Assembly: GCF_005981925.1 (NCBI RefSeq)
Contig: NZ_VBVX01000007.1
Coordinates: 1 to 54,424, forward strand
Length of the DNA: 54,424 nucleotides
Direction of reading: 5' to 3'
Origin: Streptomyces albidochromogenes
GTDB taxonomy: Bacteria; Actinomycetota; Actinomycetes; Streptomycetales; Streptomycetaceae
Positions 25,125 through 34,500 of this stretch are shown here, piece after piece. Both the position numbers and the translations under genes were made by a program. The notes under the pieces were generated by a model that was not told where the DNA came from, did no database searches, and saw nothing but the letters and a program-made list of their open reading frames with translations. Numbering within the stretch: position 1 is the stretch's first letter; every line of letters begins with the position of its first letter.

Positions 25125-25623
25125 CGGCGCGCCAGAGGCCGTGCACGGCTGTCGCTGGCGCGGTGAACTTTCGTACTCAGCCCGCCACGAGACCGTCCCA
25201 GCGCATGGTCGTCAGGTTTGGCCAGACCCGGCGCCCCCTGTTCCTGGCACCGGCGGCGTGCTGGTGGGCACGGCAGACGGTGGAGTCCACCGAGACGGTC
25301 CAGCCGATGTCGTCAGCGTCGTCGGCTGCTGTCAAAAACGCAGCCAGGATCCGTTCCCAGGTGCCGTCGACAGCCCACCTGATCAGTCGCTTGTGAGCGG
25401 TCTGAAAGGGCCCCAGCTCATCCGGCAGGTCCCGCCAGGGCGAGCAGGTGCGGTACTTCCACGCGATGGCCTCAAAGGGTGCGGCGGTGATCGGCCCACC
25501 GCCGCCCGCGGACCGGATCGGCCGGCATCAGCGGCGCGATCCGGTCCCACATCGCATCGGTGATCAATAAGCGGACAGACGCATCCGATCAACTGGTCAC
25601 CCGACCAAAGGGACACGTCCTAG
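25125..25623 (-). mobile_element. IS5-family transposase remnant E (5' part)
   Basis: The minus strand encodes LITDAMWDRIAPLMPADPVR, TCSPWRDLPDELGPFQTAHK, RLIRWAVDGTWERILAAFLT and VSVDSTVCRAHQHAAGARNR. After a shift it gives DDHALGRSRGGLSTKVHRAS and ends at the CTAG of remnant D. The left terminus reads (minus strand) CTAG followed by GACGTGTCCCTTTGGTCGG. That CTAG provides the stop codon of the neighbouring CU044_5270-type gene. Confidence 0.75.
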
Positions 25624-26576
25624 GGGCGCTGCTTCAAACGGTCGACGATCGCCCACTCCACCGTGTGCGACAGCTGGATGTATGTCCTGCCGGAAGCCGT
25701 AGACCCCTCACTGCGGAACCCTAGGAATTCATGGGATTTCGTATCGAAGATGAGGTAGCTGCCCTTCTGGGACCCTTGTCCGGTGTAAGTGATCCCCACT
25801 CCGGTGCGCCCGGCAGAGTCCTTGACGCCCGGCATCGTCTTCACCCCGGGCACCAGGGCCAGTGCTTCGTACGCGGCGGGACGCATCCCTGGGGGCAGCA
25901 CCGGGTGCTTCAGGAGCTCGCCGAGCAGGAAGTAGGCGTGCCACCAGTCGTCACCGGAGAGGTCGTGGATCGACTGGTCGGTCGTGCCGCGGGCGGAGAT
26001 GATGGCCGGAATGAGCTTCTGCGGATCGGTCGGGAGCTTCTTGAGCTTGTGCCACTCCCGGGGAGGCCATGCGAAGCTGCCGTCGGGCTCCTCCCAGATT
26101 ACGTTGCCGCGCTCCATGGTCAGGGAGCGCTTGGAGCCGTCCACCGAATCCCAGTTCACGTCCACAAGAGTCTTGACCTTGCCGGTCTTGCGGTCCGTCT
26201 CCTTGATGATCCGCTTGGAGTAGATGAACTGGTCGCCGCGCGGCGCTATGGGCGTCTCCTGTTTGCCCGCGTACGCCGCCGCCCCGTTCAGCACCTTCGC
26301 AGCGGCGGCGTTGCGCATCTGCGGGGCCACCGTGCGCGCGCGGTCCGGGCCTCCGTTCTCGGTGGTGATCAGCACCGCCGTCCCCGTGATCGCCATGGCG
26401 ACCACCCCGGCCGTCACAAGGCGCAGCGCGCGGCGGCGGCTGGGTCCGGTGCCGGGGTGGTGCTCCGTGCGTGTGATCGAGTTGAGCAGTCGGTGCCGGG
26501 CCTGTGCCCGGGCCGGTTCGGACAGCGGGGACGCGTCGGCGTCCCAGTCCCGCAGGAGTTCGAGTTCGTCACTCAT
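25620..26576 (-). CDS. CU044_5270 family protein, membrane-anchored partner of the ECF sigma factor
   Basis: 318 residues from ATG 26576, overlapping the sigma gene by 8 bases (ATGAGTGA), so translation is coupled. The cytoplasmic N terminus MSDELELLRDWDADASPLSE is followed by one membrane helix (ALRLVTAGVVAMAITGTAVL, about residues 50-69). A large outer domain has QETPIAPRGDQFIYSKRII, WDSVDGSKRSLTMERG, TDPQKLIPAIISARG and GITYTGQGSQKGSYLIFDTK. This CU044_5270 architecture regularly accompanies ECF sigma factors in actinomycetes and probably acts as its sensor or anti-sigma factor. The stop codon is made by the CTAG end of IS remnant E. Confidence 0.85.
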   Translation of the reverse strand: MSDELELLRDWDADASPLSEPARAQARHRLLNSITRTEHHPGTGPSRRRALRLVTAGVVAMAITGTAVLITTENGGPDRARTVAPQMRNAAAAKVLNGAAAYAGKQETPIAPRGDQFIYSKRIIKETDRKTGKVKTLVDVNWDSVDGSKRSLTMERGNVIWEEPDGSFAWPPREWHKLKKLPTDPQKLIPAIISARGTTDQSIHDLSGDDWWHAYFLLGELLKHPVLPPGMRPAAYEALALVPGVKTMPGVKDSAGRTGVGITYTGQGSQKGSYLIFDTKSHEFLGFRSEGSTASGRTYIQLSHTVEWAIVDRLKQRP

Positions 26577-27186
26577 GGCCGGATACCTCTCGCAGTGTCG
26601 TGGGATCGGATCCGCCCAACGCTTCGCGTAGCTTGCCGCGAGCCCGGTGCAGCCGTGATCTGACCGTGCCGATGGGGACACCGAGGGCCTGGGCCACCTC
26701 CTCGTAGCCGAGACCGCCCCAGGCCACCAGCAGCAGCACATCCCGGTGCCGCGCGGGCAGTTTGGCCAGTGCCGCCGCCAGCTCGCGGCGTACGGCCTGT
26801 GCCCCCACCCGGGCCGCAGCCCGGTCGGCCAGCGGCTCCTCGTGGTCGGCGGGAGCCGGGATGCGGGCCAGGGCCTTGAACCGGCGGGCCTCGGCCCGCC
26901 GGTGCCCGCCGACCAGGTTGGTCGCTATGCCGAACAGCCAGGGCCGGGCGCTGTCGCCCGTGGCCCGCGCGGGGTCGTACCGGTGCCGCTGCTGGAAAGC
27001 AATGGTGAAGGTCTCCGCCATGAGGTCGTCGGCTGGCTCGCCGCCGAGCCTACGGGCCAGGTAACGGTGTACCGCATCGGCGTGCCGGTCGAAGAGCACG
27101 GCGAACGCCTCGGGCTCATTCCGGGACCGCGCAACTACCGAGGCATCACTGTCCACCCCTGTGCGGACGCCTGGGTCGACGGTCAT
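26569..27186 (-). CDS. ECF (extracytoplasmic function) RNA polymerase sigma factor
   Basis: 205 residues from ATG 27186, preceded by GAGAGGAGCCCCG. Region 2 is FAVLFDRHADAVHRYLARRL, then GGEPADDLMAETFTIAFQQR and SARPWLFGIATNLVGGHRRA. Region 4 is LPARHRDVLLLVAWGGLGYE, EVAQALGVPIGTVRSRLHRA. No C-terminal SnoaL extension is present. It directs RNA polymerase to a regulon that cannot be read from here; autoregulation is common. Co-transcribed with the CU044_5270 gene. Confidence 0.92.
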   Translation of the reverse strand: MTVDPGVRTGVDSDASVVARSRNEPEAFAVLFDRHADAVHRYLARRLGGEPADDLMAETFTIAFQQRHRYDPARATGDSARPWLFGIATNLVGGHRRAEARRFKALARIPAPADHEEPLADRAAARVGAQAVRRELAAALAKLPARHRDVLLLVAWGGLGYEEVAQALGVPIGTVRSRLHRARGKLREALGGSDPTTLREVSGHE

Positions 27187-27291
27187 CGGGGCTCCTCTCG
27201 TCCTGAAGAACGCTTCGAAGGTTTGGGCTTTCAACTCTCCTTCGCCCCTCGCCCCCGACGAGTTCCATCGGGCCCCTGGCCACACTGGTCC

Positions 27292-27543
27292 TCAGCGCTG
27301 CGCCGCAGAAGATCCACGGCGCAGCACCAGGGATACCAGTTGTCCCGCCAGGCGGGATGCAGCTCCAAGGGCAGCGCGAGCGCATGCATGCTCCGGCACG
27401 CAGGGATCGAGTCCGGGAAGTGCCCGATCCGCATGGCGGGTGACACAGGCCACCCAGGTCTCCCACAGCCTGCCGGCAGAAAGCACAGACAGCCCGTCGC
27501 CACCCGGGGAGTTGTACTGGCCCGAGCCATCCTTGAAGTACAA
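27292..27543 (-). CDS. Possible small hypothetical protein
   Basis: 83 codons from ATG 27543 (MYFKDGSGQYNSPGGDGLSV, LSAGRLWETWVACVTRHADR). Codon usage is coding-like but no ribosome site or family is evident. Its start overlaps a plus-strand IS5 tail, so it may be a truncated gene. Confidence 0.3.
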   Translation of the reverse strand: MYFKDGSGQYNSPGGDGLSVLSAGRLWETWVACVTRHADRALPGLDPCVPEHACARAALGAASRLAGQLVSLVLRRGSSAAQR

Positions 27544-27610
27544 GAGGACCGCGACCGTCTACCGGGCCGGACTGCACGGCGCAGGCATCTTCATCTCGTC
27601 CGCACGGTGA
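27535..27610 (+). mobile_element. IS5-family transposase tail F
   Basis: The plus frame KYKRTATVYRAGLHGAGIFI then SSAR and stop at 27608-27610 matches the end of IS5-type transposases (RYDKTA.VY.AGLH.A.IF). Nothing upstream continues it. Confidence 0.45.
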
Positions 27611-27682
27611 TCCGAACGAGACTGCCTAGAGCCTGTCTGATGGGTCGGTGACCGAAGCTTCCGCTCCATCGTTCTGTTCGGC

Positions 27683-28559
27683 GTGGGGAGGGGCGATCTG
27701 TCAGACCGCGAGTGGTCTCGTCTGGAAGGGCATCTGCCGAAGGCCGTTGGCAGAGGCGGCCGGTGGAAGGATCACCGGATCGTCATCAACGGGATTCTTT
27801 TCAGGCTTCGGACCGGCGTGCCAGGGCGTGACTTGCCCGCGCGCTTCGGGAGCTGGAAGACGATCTACGACAGGCATGGACGCTGGTCCGCGGACGGTAC
27901 GTGGGACACGGTCTTGCGTGCCGTTCAGGCTGACGCCGACGCTGAGGGGTGCATCGATTGGTCCATGGTGAGCGTGGACTCAACCGTGTGCCGGGTTCAC
28001 CAGCACGCGGCCGGGGCCCACAACCGACCGCCCCGGATCAGCGGCAAGCGCTCCCGGTCTGCCCAGCATCGGGAGGATGAGGCCCTGGCCACTCCCGTGG
28101 TGGCCTGACAACCAAGATCCACCTGATTGGGGAGGGGAGATGCCGGCCGCTGGCACTGCTGATCACGCCGGGCCAGTGGGGTGACGCGCCCCAGATGATC
28201 CCGGTCTTGGACCGCATTCGCGTACCCCGCCTCAGCGGCGGCCGCCCGCGCACCCGGCCCGACCATCTTGGCGGAGACAGGGCGTACTCATCCCGCAGGA
28301 ACAGGCGTTACCTGCGCAGGCGCCAGATCAAGCACACCATCCCCGAACCGAGGACTCAGCAAGCCAACCGTCGGCGTCGCGGAAGTGCTGGCGGCCGGCC
28401 TCCCGGCTTCGACCGCGGACGATATGCCCGCCGGAATGAAGTGGAGCGAACCATCCTGGTACTCAAAGGCTTCCGGGCTGTAGCGACGAGATACGAGAAG
28501 CGGGCGTACGTCTTTCACGGCACTGTCACGGCTGCCGCGATCCGGTGTGGCTCCGTTAG
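27683..28559 (+). pseudogene. Transposase of element G (IS5 family), two frame changes
   Basis: From GTG 27683: MGRGDLSDREWSRLEGHLPK, RLRTGVPGRDLPARFGSWKT, HGRWSADGTWDTVLRAVQAD and VSVDSTVCRVHQHAAGAHN (first catalytic Asp). Near 28085 sense moves to another frame, SRGGLTTKIHLIGEGRCRPL, then RTRPDHLGGDRAYSSRRNRR (second Asp) and RNEVERTILVLKGFRAVATR (Glu). The first change may be programmed frameshifting, as in other two-frame IS5 transposases. At 28544 one C seems lost, since the expected LWLR-stop appears in the next frame with TAG at 28557-28559. Confidence 0.7.
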
Positions 28560-28634
28560 TGATCCGCGAGTCGGAGCAACTGTCACAGCTGACCTGTACG
28601 CTGCGAGCGATCTACGACCAGCTGTCCGGAAGGC

Positions 28635-29425
28635 ATGATGACCCACACCCCCAGGCCGCTGGTTGAAGCGATACTCGCTGTGCTTCCCGAACTCGCTCCC
28701 CACGCGCGCGACGCGGTCATCTTCCATCCCGAGCGGGCAGAGCCGGACTGCAGGACCAGCTCTATCGGCGGACCACTGCTGTGGCCGAGTGACGAACCAT
28801 GGCCCGAGTGCTCCTTGCCCGACGTGAACAGCCCAGATGGCGCGCCTGCCACGGCTATGGTGCCAGTCGCACAGATCTTCTGTCGCGACGCGCCAGGTCC
28901 CTGGTGGCCCGCCGGGACCGACCTCTTGCAAATCCTTTGGTGTCCCAACGAACACTGGGATCCTCCAGTCCAGCAAGCCGACATCAGCCCTGTGCTTGAG
29001 GTGCGATGGCGTCAGGTCGCTGATGTGATCAACGAGTTGACGACCCCGCCGCCGCCCTCGCGGTACGAGGAGGACGGCTATCTGCCGCAAGCCTGCGGCA
29101 TCACCGCGGAGCGCGTCACCGACTTCCCCTTCCGTGAGGAGCTGCCGGCAGAACTCCTCCTGCGGCTTGAGGACCTGGTCCGCCAGACCGGTGGCGGCGG
29201 TGACGCCATCACTCGCCTCGCCGGCTGGGAACTCGGCGGCTGGCCAACATGGCACCTAACGCACCCGACAGTCTTTGCCTGCGGTGACTGTGGCACGGCA
29301 ATGACACTCCTGTTCACCGTGGCCAGCGAGACGAGACAGGGGTCGTCGTCGGCCGGTGGGGAGACTTGCGCATCTTCACCTGCCCCGCCGATCACCGTCA
29401 CGCCTTCCAGATAGACCTGCACTGA
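28635..29425 (+). CDS. DUF1963-like protein carried inside element G
   Basis: About 259 residues from ATG 28635 (MMTHTPRPLVEAILAVLPEL). SSIGGPLLWPSDEPWPECSL and MVPVAQIFCRDAPGPWWPAG then TDLLQILWCPNEHW match the YwqG/DUF1963 pattern. CGDCGTAMTLLFTVAS is near the end. The uninterrupted frame ends at 29414 in a serine/proline run, whereas the adjacent frame gives GRWGDLRIFTCPADHRHAFQ and stops at 29425, so a one-base shift near 29345 is likely. Function is unknown; the gene lies between the transposase and the right inverted repeat. Confidence 0.65.
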
Positions 29426-29610
29426 GCTCGGGCTCATCACCGGCACCACGACCCATCAGACAGGCCCTAGGGACCGCGTCCGAGCGACCAGTCCGACGGG
29501 ACTGGCCCACGACCCATGGCCCCTACTTCCGGGGCGGCGGCCGTTTCCGCGCCCCGAGGCATCAATGTTCGGCGAAACGATGACCGGAATCGCCGTTCCA
29601 GGGGCGGTCG

Positions 29611-29973
29611 TTAGCCTCGCGGGGGAGGGGCTACTACCCTGCTGTCTTTCGTCACGAGCCCGTCGATACGGCCCGGCGCAGCAACGCGCCCGTCGAGGTG
29701 ATGGACGCCCGTCCAGATTGCCCCGCTTCGCCACAGGTAGGTGTTGTCCACCTCGCCGCGGCGGAGCATGACACCACAGCCGATGTCGTCCGCGGTGTAG
29801 TCATTCGCGCACAGGGGACACCCGTCGCCGGCGCGGTGACGGAGGAAGTCCTCGGGCCGGCCCGCCGGCAAGGCCGGGCCGTTGAGTCGGGGCTGGAGAG
29901 GGTCCTGCTGGGTCACGAGTAGCTCCATGGGGATTGGGGCGTGCCGGGTGACGCGATGCGGGGGCGCTGTCAT
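29611..29973 (-). CDS. Small protein coupled to the PIMT-like methyltransferase
   Basis: 120 residues. ATG 29973 overlaps the methyltransferase stop (ATGA), which favours this start over ATG 29928. It contains GDGCPLCANDYTADDIGCGV (a Cys-x2-Cys with a third Cys nine residues on) and a tryptophan/charged middle (EVDNTYLWRSGAIWTGVHH). No signal, membrane span or known family was found. Tight coupling implies a shared task with the methyltransferase; it might be an accessory or a substrate-binding component, or a modified peptide precursor, none of which is proven. Confidence 0.6.
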   Translation of the reverse strand: MTAPPHRVTRHAPIPMELLVTQQDPLQPRLNGPALPAGRPEDFLRHRAGDGCPLCANDYTADDIGCGVMLRRGEVDNTYLWRSGAIWTGVHHLDGRVAAPGRIDGLVTKDSRVVAPPPRG

Positions 29974-31181
29974 GGCGCTTGCCGGGGGACGGTGGCGAGC
30001 GGGGGCAGCGTCCAGTTCAGCGCCTTGGGCCCAAGGCCGGAGGTGACGTGCTGGTCCCCGGTGCTGTCGTGGAGGTCGACCCGGTACTGCTCGGGCCTGC
30101 CGGCCCGCTCCCAGTGGTCATGCACGTCCTCGAGCTCGGCCCACACATCGCGCGGCCCGTGGACCTGGACAGTGCCGTCGCCCGGGCCGGCCACGGCCCA
30201 CGAGTCGTCCTCGGGCGCGACGATGGTCATCGTCCCGGCCTGGAAGTCCCGCACCGTACCGGGGACCAGGTACGCGGCGGCGAGCCAGAAGCCGTACGCC
30301 TCATCCGGAGGCGGCGTGAGCCGCGTGGACCGCGGTGTGCCGGGAGCGGCCTTGATGCGGGCGCGGTGGTTCAGAGCGCTGAGCCACTGGAAGCCGCGTA
30401 AGGGCCGGTACCCGCGCGGCCTGCCCCGCAGCACCGCCTCGATCGTGCCCGCCGGGGTGCGGGTGGCGCGCAGGTGTCCGGGCCAGCTCGGCGTGCGGGT
30501 CGCGAGCGTAGTGAGCAGCAAACCGCGCGGCGCGAGCTGCTCCACCCACGGCGCCGGAACACACGGCACACCGATGCCGGAGTGGATCCGGTCGTACGGC
30601 GCCCGCGCCTCGTGCCCTTCGAGCGCGTCGCCCTCGACAACGGCCGCGCCGACACCGAGCCGGTCCAGGTTCCGCTGGGCGAAGGCCGCCATGTGTCCGT
30701 CCCGCTCCACACCGGTGGCGAGGCCGGTGCCGGTGATGGTGGCGGCGAGCGCGAGGGAGACGCCGGGGCCGGGCCCGAACTCCAGATAGCTCTGGCCGGG
30801 GCCGAGTTCCATAGCCTGAAGGGCTTCGACCGTGGCGGGGGTGTAGGTGGACATGGACGTCATGTGGCCGCCGGTCACCGGCCCGCGGGGGAGAGCGTCG
30901 AGGGGTTCGCCGTCGCGCTGGAGCAGAATCGACTCGTCACTGTGGATCAGGTCGAGCCACTCCTGACGGTCGTCGGGATGGGAGCCGTCGAGAAGGCGCC
31001 AGTGGATCGGATCCGCGCCCGGGCCGCTGACCCGGACGTACGCGTGCGGGAGCAGTACCTCGCGCGGCAGGCGAAGCAGCGCGTCGCGCAGCAACGCGTC
31101 GGTCAGGACGTCGTCGGTCGTGAGCCGTTCGACCATGCCGGCGCGCCGACGGCTCGTCGCCGTACGGAGGTCAAGAGCCAT
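29970..31181 (-). CDS. Protein-L-isoaspartate O-methyltransferase-like protein
   Basis: 403 residues from ATG 31181 with GAAGGACC upstream. The N-terminal region has TDALLRDALLRLPREVLLPH (PIMT-like entry). The SAM-binding motif I is YLEFGPGPGVSLALAA, followed by GLATGVERDGHMAAFAQRNL, DRLGVGAAVVEGDALEGHE, APYDRIHSGIGVPCVPAPWV and EQLAPRGLLLTTLATRTPSW. The C-terminal 150 residues are an extra domain not found in repair-type PIMT. Actinobacterial PIMT-like enzymes with such extensions often modify RiPP peptides, so a peptide-modification role is possible. The gene follows the conflict operon on the same strand and has TGCGCA repeats upstream. Confidence 0.75.
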   Translation of the reverse strand: MALDLRTATSRRRAGMVERLTTDDVLTDALLRDALLRLPREVLLPHAYVRVSGPGADPIHWRLLDGSHPDDRQEWLDLIHSDESILLQRDGEPLDALPRGPVTGGHMTSMSTYTPATVEALQAMELGPGQSYLEFGPGPGVSLALAATITGTGLATGVERDGHMAAFAQRNLDRLGVGAAVVEGDALEGHEARAPYDRIHSGIGVPCVPAPWVEQLAPRGLLLTTLATRTPSWPGHLRATRTPAGTIEAVLRGRPRGYRPLRGFQWLSALNHRARIKAAPGTPRSTRLTPPPDEAYGFWLAAAYLVPGTVRDFQAGTMTIVAPEDDSWAVAGPGDGTVQVHGPRDVWAELEDVHDHWERAGRPEQYRVDLHDSTGDQHVTSGLGPKALNWTLPPLATVPRQAP

Positions 31182-31362
31182 GATCGGGGTCCTTCACGGA
31201 AGTGGGGGGCAGGGGACGGGTGGTGTCACGCGGAACCGGCTTGGGCTCTTGTTGAGCCGGTGGTCAGGGGCCGCTTGGCTGCCAGTGATAGGGGACGTGA
31301 CGTGCAGGTTCCACGGCTTCGTGTGCACTGGGTCCTGCGGGAACGCTGAAATCCGGGCTCGA

Positions 31363-31394
31363 TGCGCAATGCCGTTGTTGGGCAGTGGTGCGCA
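31363..31394. promoter_or_regulatory. Pair of TGCGCAA sites upstream of the methyltransferase operon
   Basis: TGCGCA occurs at 31363-31368 and 31389-31394, both followed by A, 182-213 bases upstream of the methyltransferase start. The same hexamer is repeated four times upstream of the CU044_2847 gene. The rest of 31182-31596 holds no recognised gene. Confidence 0.45.
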
Positions 31395-31596
31395 ATCCTG
31401 GACCGGTAGGCGACACCGAAAGTTACCCAGGTGAGATGGGCCGCGCACTGACAAGCGGTGCGGTGGGCCCGCGCTCCAGCGGCGACCGTGTATGGAACGT
31501 CCTTCTCGGCGATGCGGGTTGAGGGCGAGGCTGTCCGGGCACGTATGGCCGGTTCCTGGCTGGGGTGTCAGGCTGGGCGATCCGTGACACCTGGCA

Positions 31597-34500
31597 TCAG
31601 GAAGGGCAGATCTGAGTCGGCAGGCCGTTGGGAAGTCCGCCGCGTTCGTCGTCGGTGAGATCACGACCGAGGACGGAGCACAGGTGCCGCTTCCAGAGGG
31701 CGGGGTCGAGGCGGAACAAATCGAGGCGGCCTCCAGAGACGGGTGAGCGTAGAAGCGCTCTGCCGTCCTTGGTGGCCGCCAGGAAGCCCTGCTTCTCCCC
31801 GAATTCGTACGTCTCCCGGTACTCGGGGTGGTCCGCCTTCAGAAAGCTTACGGAACTGTCGTTGGCCATGAAGAACCCGGAGCCCCCGGTGCCACCCGCG
31901 GCCAGCGGCCCGAGCGGACCCACCACTCTCTTCGGAGGCTGCCCAGGTTGCGCCGACCACAGCTCGATCAGGCCGCCCGTGCTCTTCACGGTCGCGTAGC
32001 GCGAGTCCTCCAGGAACACGGCCGCGTGGAGGTCGTCGCCGAGGCGTAGGCGAAGTCCTTTGTTCTCCTTGCCTGTTCGCAGATCGACAGCGTGCACGTC
32101 CGGTTCGCCGTGCACGGCGACCCCCGCGTACCCCGGCTCGGGGTGGTTGCCCACGAAGTAGTCCGGTCGGTCTTTCGTGGTGAGCTGTAGGTCACGCAGG
32201 TCGATCGGCGGCGCCACTCGGCGGCCCTCGCGGGCATCCCAGTGCTCGACGAGTGTGCCGGAGATCGTCCGGAACCGATCGCCATCGAGGAAGCGGAAGG
32301 CAACCAGTTCCGGCTTCCCGTCCTTGCCGACGGGAGGTTGTGCCACGGTGAACTCGGTCACCCGGCGCAACGAGGGCAGTGCGCGAACCGTGATCCGGTT
32401 CAGGTCCGAGAGATCCGCCACCAGCGTCTCGGCGTTGTTGACCTGGAGTACCTGGTTCGCGTCCGGAGGCGTTTCGGCATCGCTGTCCACTTCGGCAAGG
32501 GTTCTCTCCTCCCCTTCTGTTTCCACGACGCGCAGGCTGTCGCTGTCCTTGCCCACACGGACCACCATCCTGCTTCCGTCGCCGAGCAGCGTCGGAGGGC
32601 TGTGGGTGCTGACGTCCTCCAACTTTGCCAGCGCCCATCCAGTCACCGCCTCCTCGTTCCAGGTGACCACGACAGGCTCGCGCGAAGTCCCGAGAAGAGG
32701 AAAATTCTTGACGCCCTGCGGGCTGTCGGGCCCGAAGAACCGCTGAGTCCTGCCGCCGTCTCGAGTGCGGACCAGGTCCCACTCGCCCGTCGTGGAGAGC
32801 ACCGCGACGCGGTCGCCTTCCTCGTCAACGGCCACATCAGTGCATGAAGTGTTGTCCCCGCGCCGGTATTGGCCCAGCACCTCTCCGTCCGCCACGCGTA
32901 CGGCCTGGTAATGTGCCTGTCCGACCGAGTTGGGGTCGGGCTTCTCTTTCCGGCAGACGATCACCACGCTGCCGTTCCCCGACACTCCGGTGCCATCGAA
33001 TTCGAGGCCCTTCGCCAGTTCACGCATCGTCCCGGCACTGATATCGACGGCCACTACTGACTGCTTCAGATCCGACCCGGGGCTGCGCTGGGCCACAAGT
33101 GTGTTCCCGTCCGGGCCGAACCACACGTTCACAAGCCCGGAGACCTGTTCCGGAAGCTCCCGAGGCTGTCGCGTCTCCAGGTCCCACACCTGCACCGGCC
33201 GCTTCGCCGACGACGCCGGCACGCCGACCAGTTGACGCCCGTCCGGGGAGAAGTCCATGATCTTGACGTTGAACCATTGCGCGCCGAGCGAGATGTTCTT
33301 GAGCGCACCGCTGAGCGGGTGTGGCGGCCCTACCAGCCGTTTCTCTGATGGGGTCACGTCGTGCCAGACCACCACCCCGTCCACATCGCGCAGGTAGGCG
33401 ATCCGCCGCCCATCCCGGCTGACCACGGGGGACAGAACGTTGCTGGCGAGGCGGAGTTGCTCCTGTCTGACCCTGCCCTTGGCCGTGCGGACGAAAAGGG
33501 TTGCGCGGCCGAGCTTGGTCGTCACCAGCGTCACTCTGCCGTCCGCGCTCATGGCGGCCGCACGGATCGGTCCCTCGGCTCCCGTCAGCACCCATGCGGC
33601 GTCCTTGAGTTCCTCGTACCGGCGCATCAGCGCACTGCGGGCCTCCTGTGTCGGAGCGACCTCGTACGCCGCGAGCGCCGCCAGGGCAGCCTGCCCGGGG
33701 TTGCTGTCCGTCAACTCGTCCGACTGCACCGCAAGCGTCCGGGACCGCCCCTCGGCCTCCCGGTGTGCGCTTACCTGGGATTCCTGCACGAGGAACGTGC
33801 CCAGCCCGGCGATCAGCACAAGGGTCAGGGCCACCGCGACCCACCCGGCACGCGCCCGAACCTGCCGTGCCCGCCGACGCCGACGGGCCAGCGCAAGGAA
33901 TTCCCGCTGGTCCTCGGTCAGATCCGTCTCGCGTCCGTGCAGCCTCGCTTCCACGGCCGCGAGCTGAAGAGTGCCGGGCAGTAGATCGGCCGAGCCGTCC
34001 GCCTTTTGCCACCGCTCCAGATCGTGCTGTACCTCCGCCCGCCCCGTCAGGAAATCAGCATCGGCCCGGACCCGCTCTGCCAGGGCCGGCCATACCGCGA
34101 TCAATGCCTCGTGGGCCAGCTCCGCGCTCTCCGGCCGGCCGTCGCCTCCGTACAGGACCAGCAGGCGCTGCTCGGCCAGCGCTTGCGCCAGGCGCCAGCG
34201 TCCTTCTCCCGCCTCTTCGCGTGTCAGGGAGCGCCGCAGCGGAGCCTCGCCGCCCGGCAGCACCCGCACCAGCCCCGTCAGCAGCCGTGCCGCTTCGGCC
34301 TCACCCTCAGGCGGGACGCACTTCCGCCACGCCTCCTCGGCATGGCGCCGCAGTGCGCCGGACACTCCGTCGATGTGCTCGTACGTCGCGGCCTGCAACC
34401 GTCCGGCGGCCCGTCGCTGCCACAACTGCGCCAGAACGAACCCCAGAAGCGGCAGAATTCCCGGCTCGCCGCCCGCATCGTCCAGGATGCGGCGGTCAAG

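Larger units (their letters stand above)
27626..29470 (+). mobile_element. IS5-type element G with inverted repeats and a passenger gene
   Basis: Both ends carry the same 17-base repeat, GCCTGTCTGATGGGTCG, inverted. The left copy starts at 27631 and the right copy ends at 29466 on the other strand. CTAG borders both ends (27626-27629 and 29467-29470) and is a candidate target duplication. The transposase occupies the left half. Instead of ending shortly after the transposase stop, the element continues for about 900 bases and contains a DUF1963-like gene before the right repeat. This is the only IS in the window with two recognisable matching ends. Confidence 0.75.

Noticed and set aside
29611..29973. 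RiPP precursor peptide for the methyltransferase
   Set aside because: At 120 residues with an ordered-looking Cys/Trp-rich core and no obvious leader/core boundary it cannot be called a precursor; kept only as a possibility.
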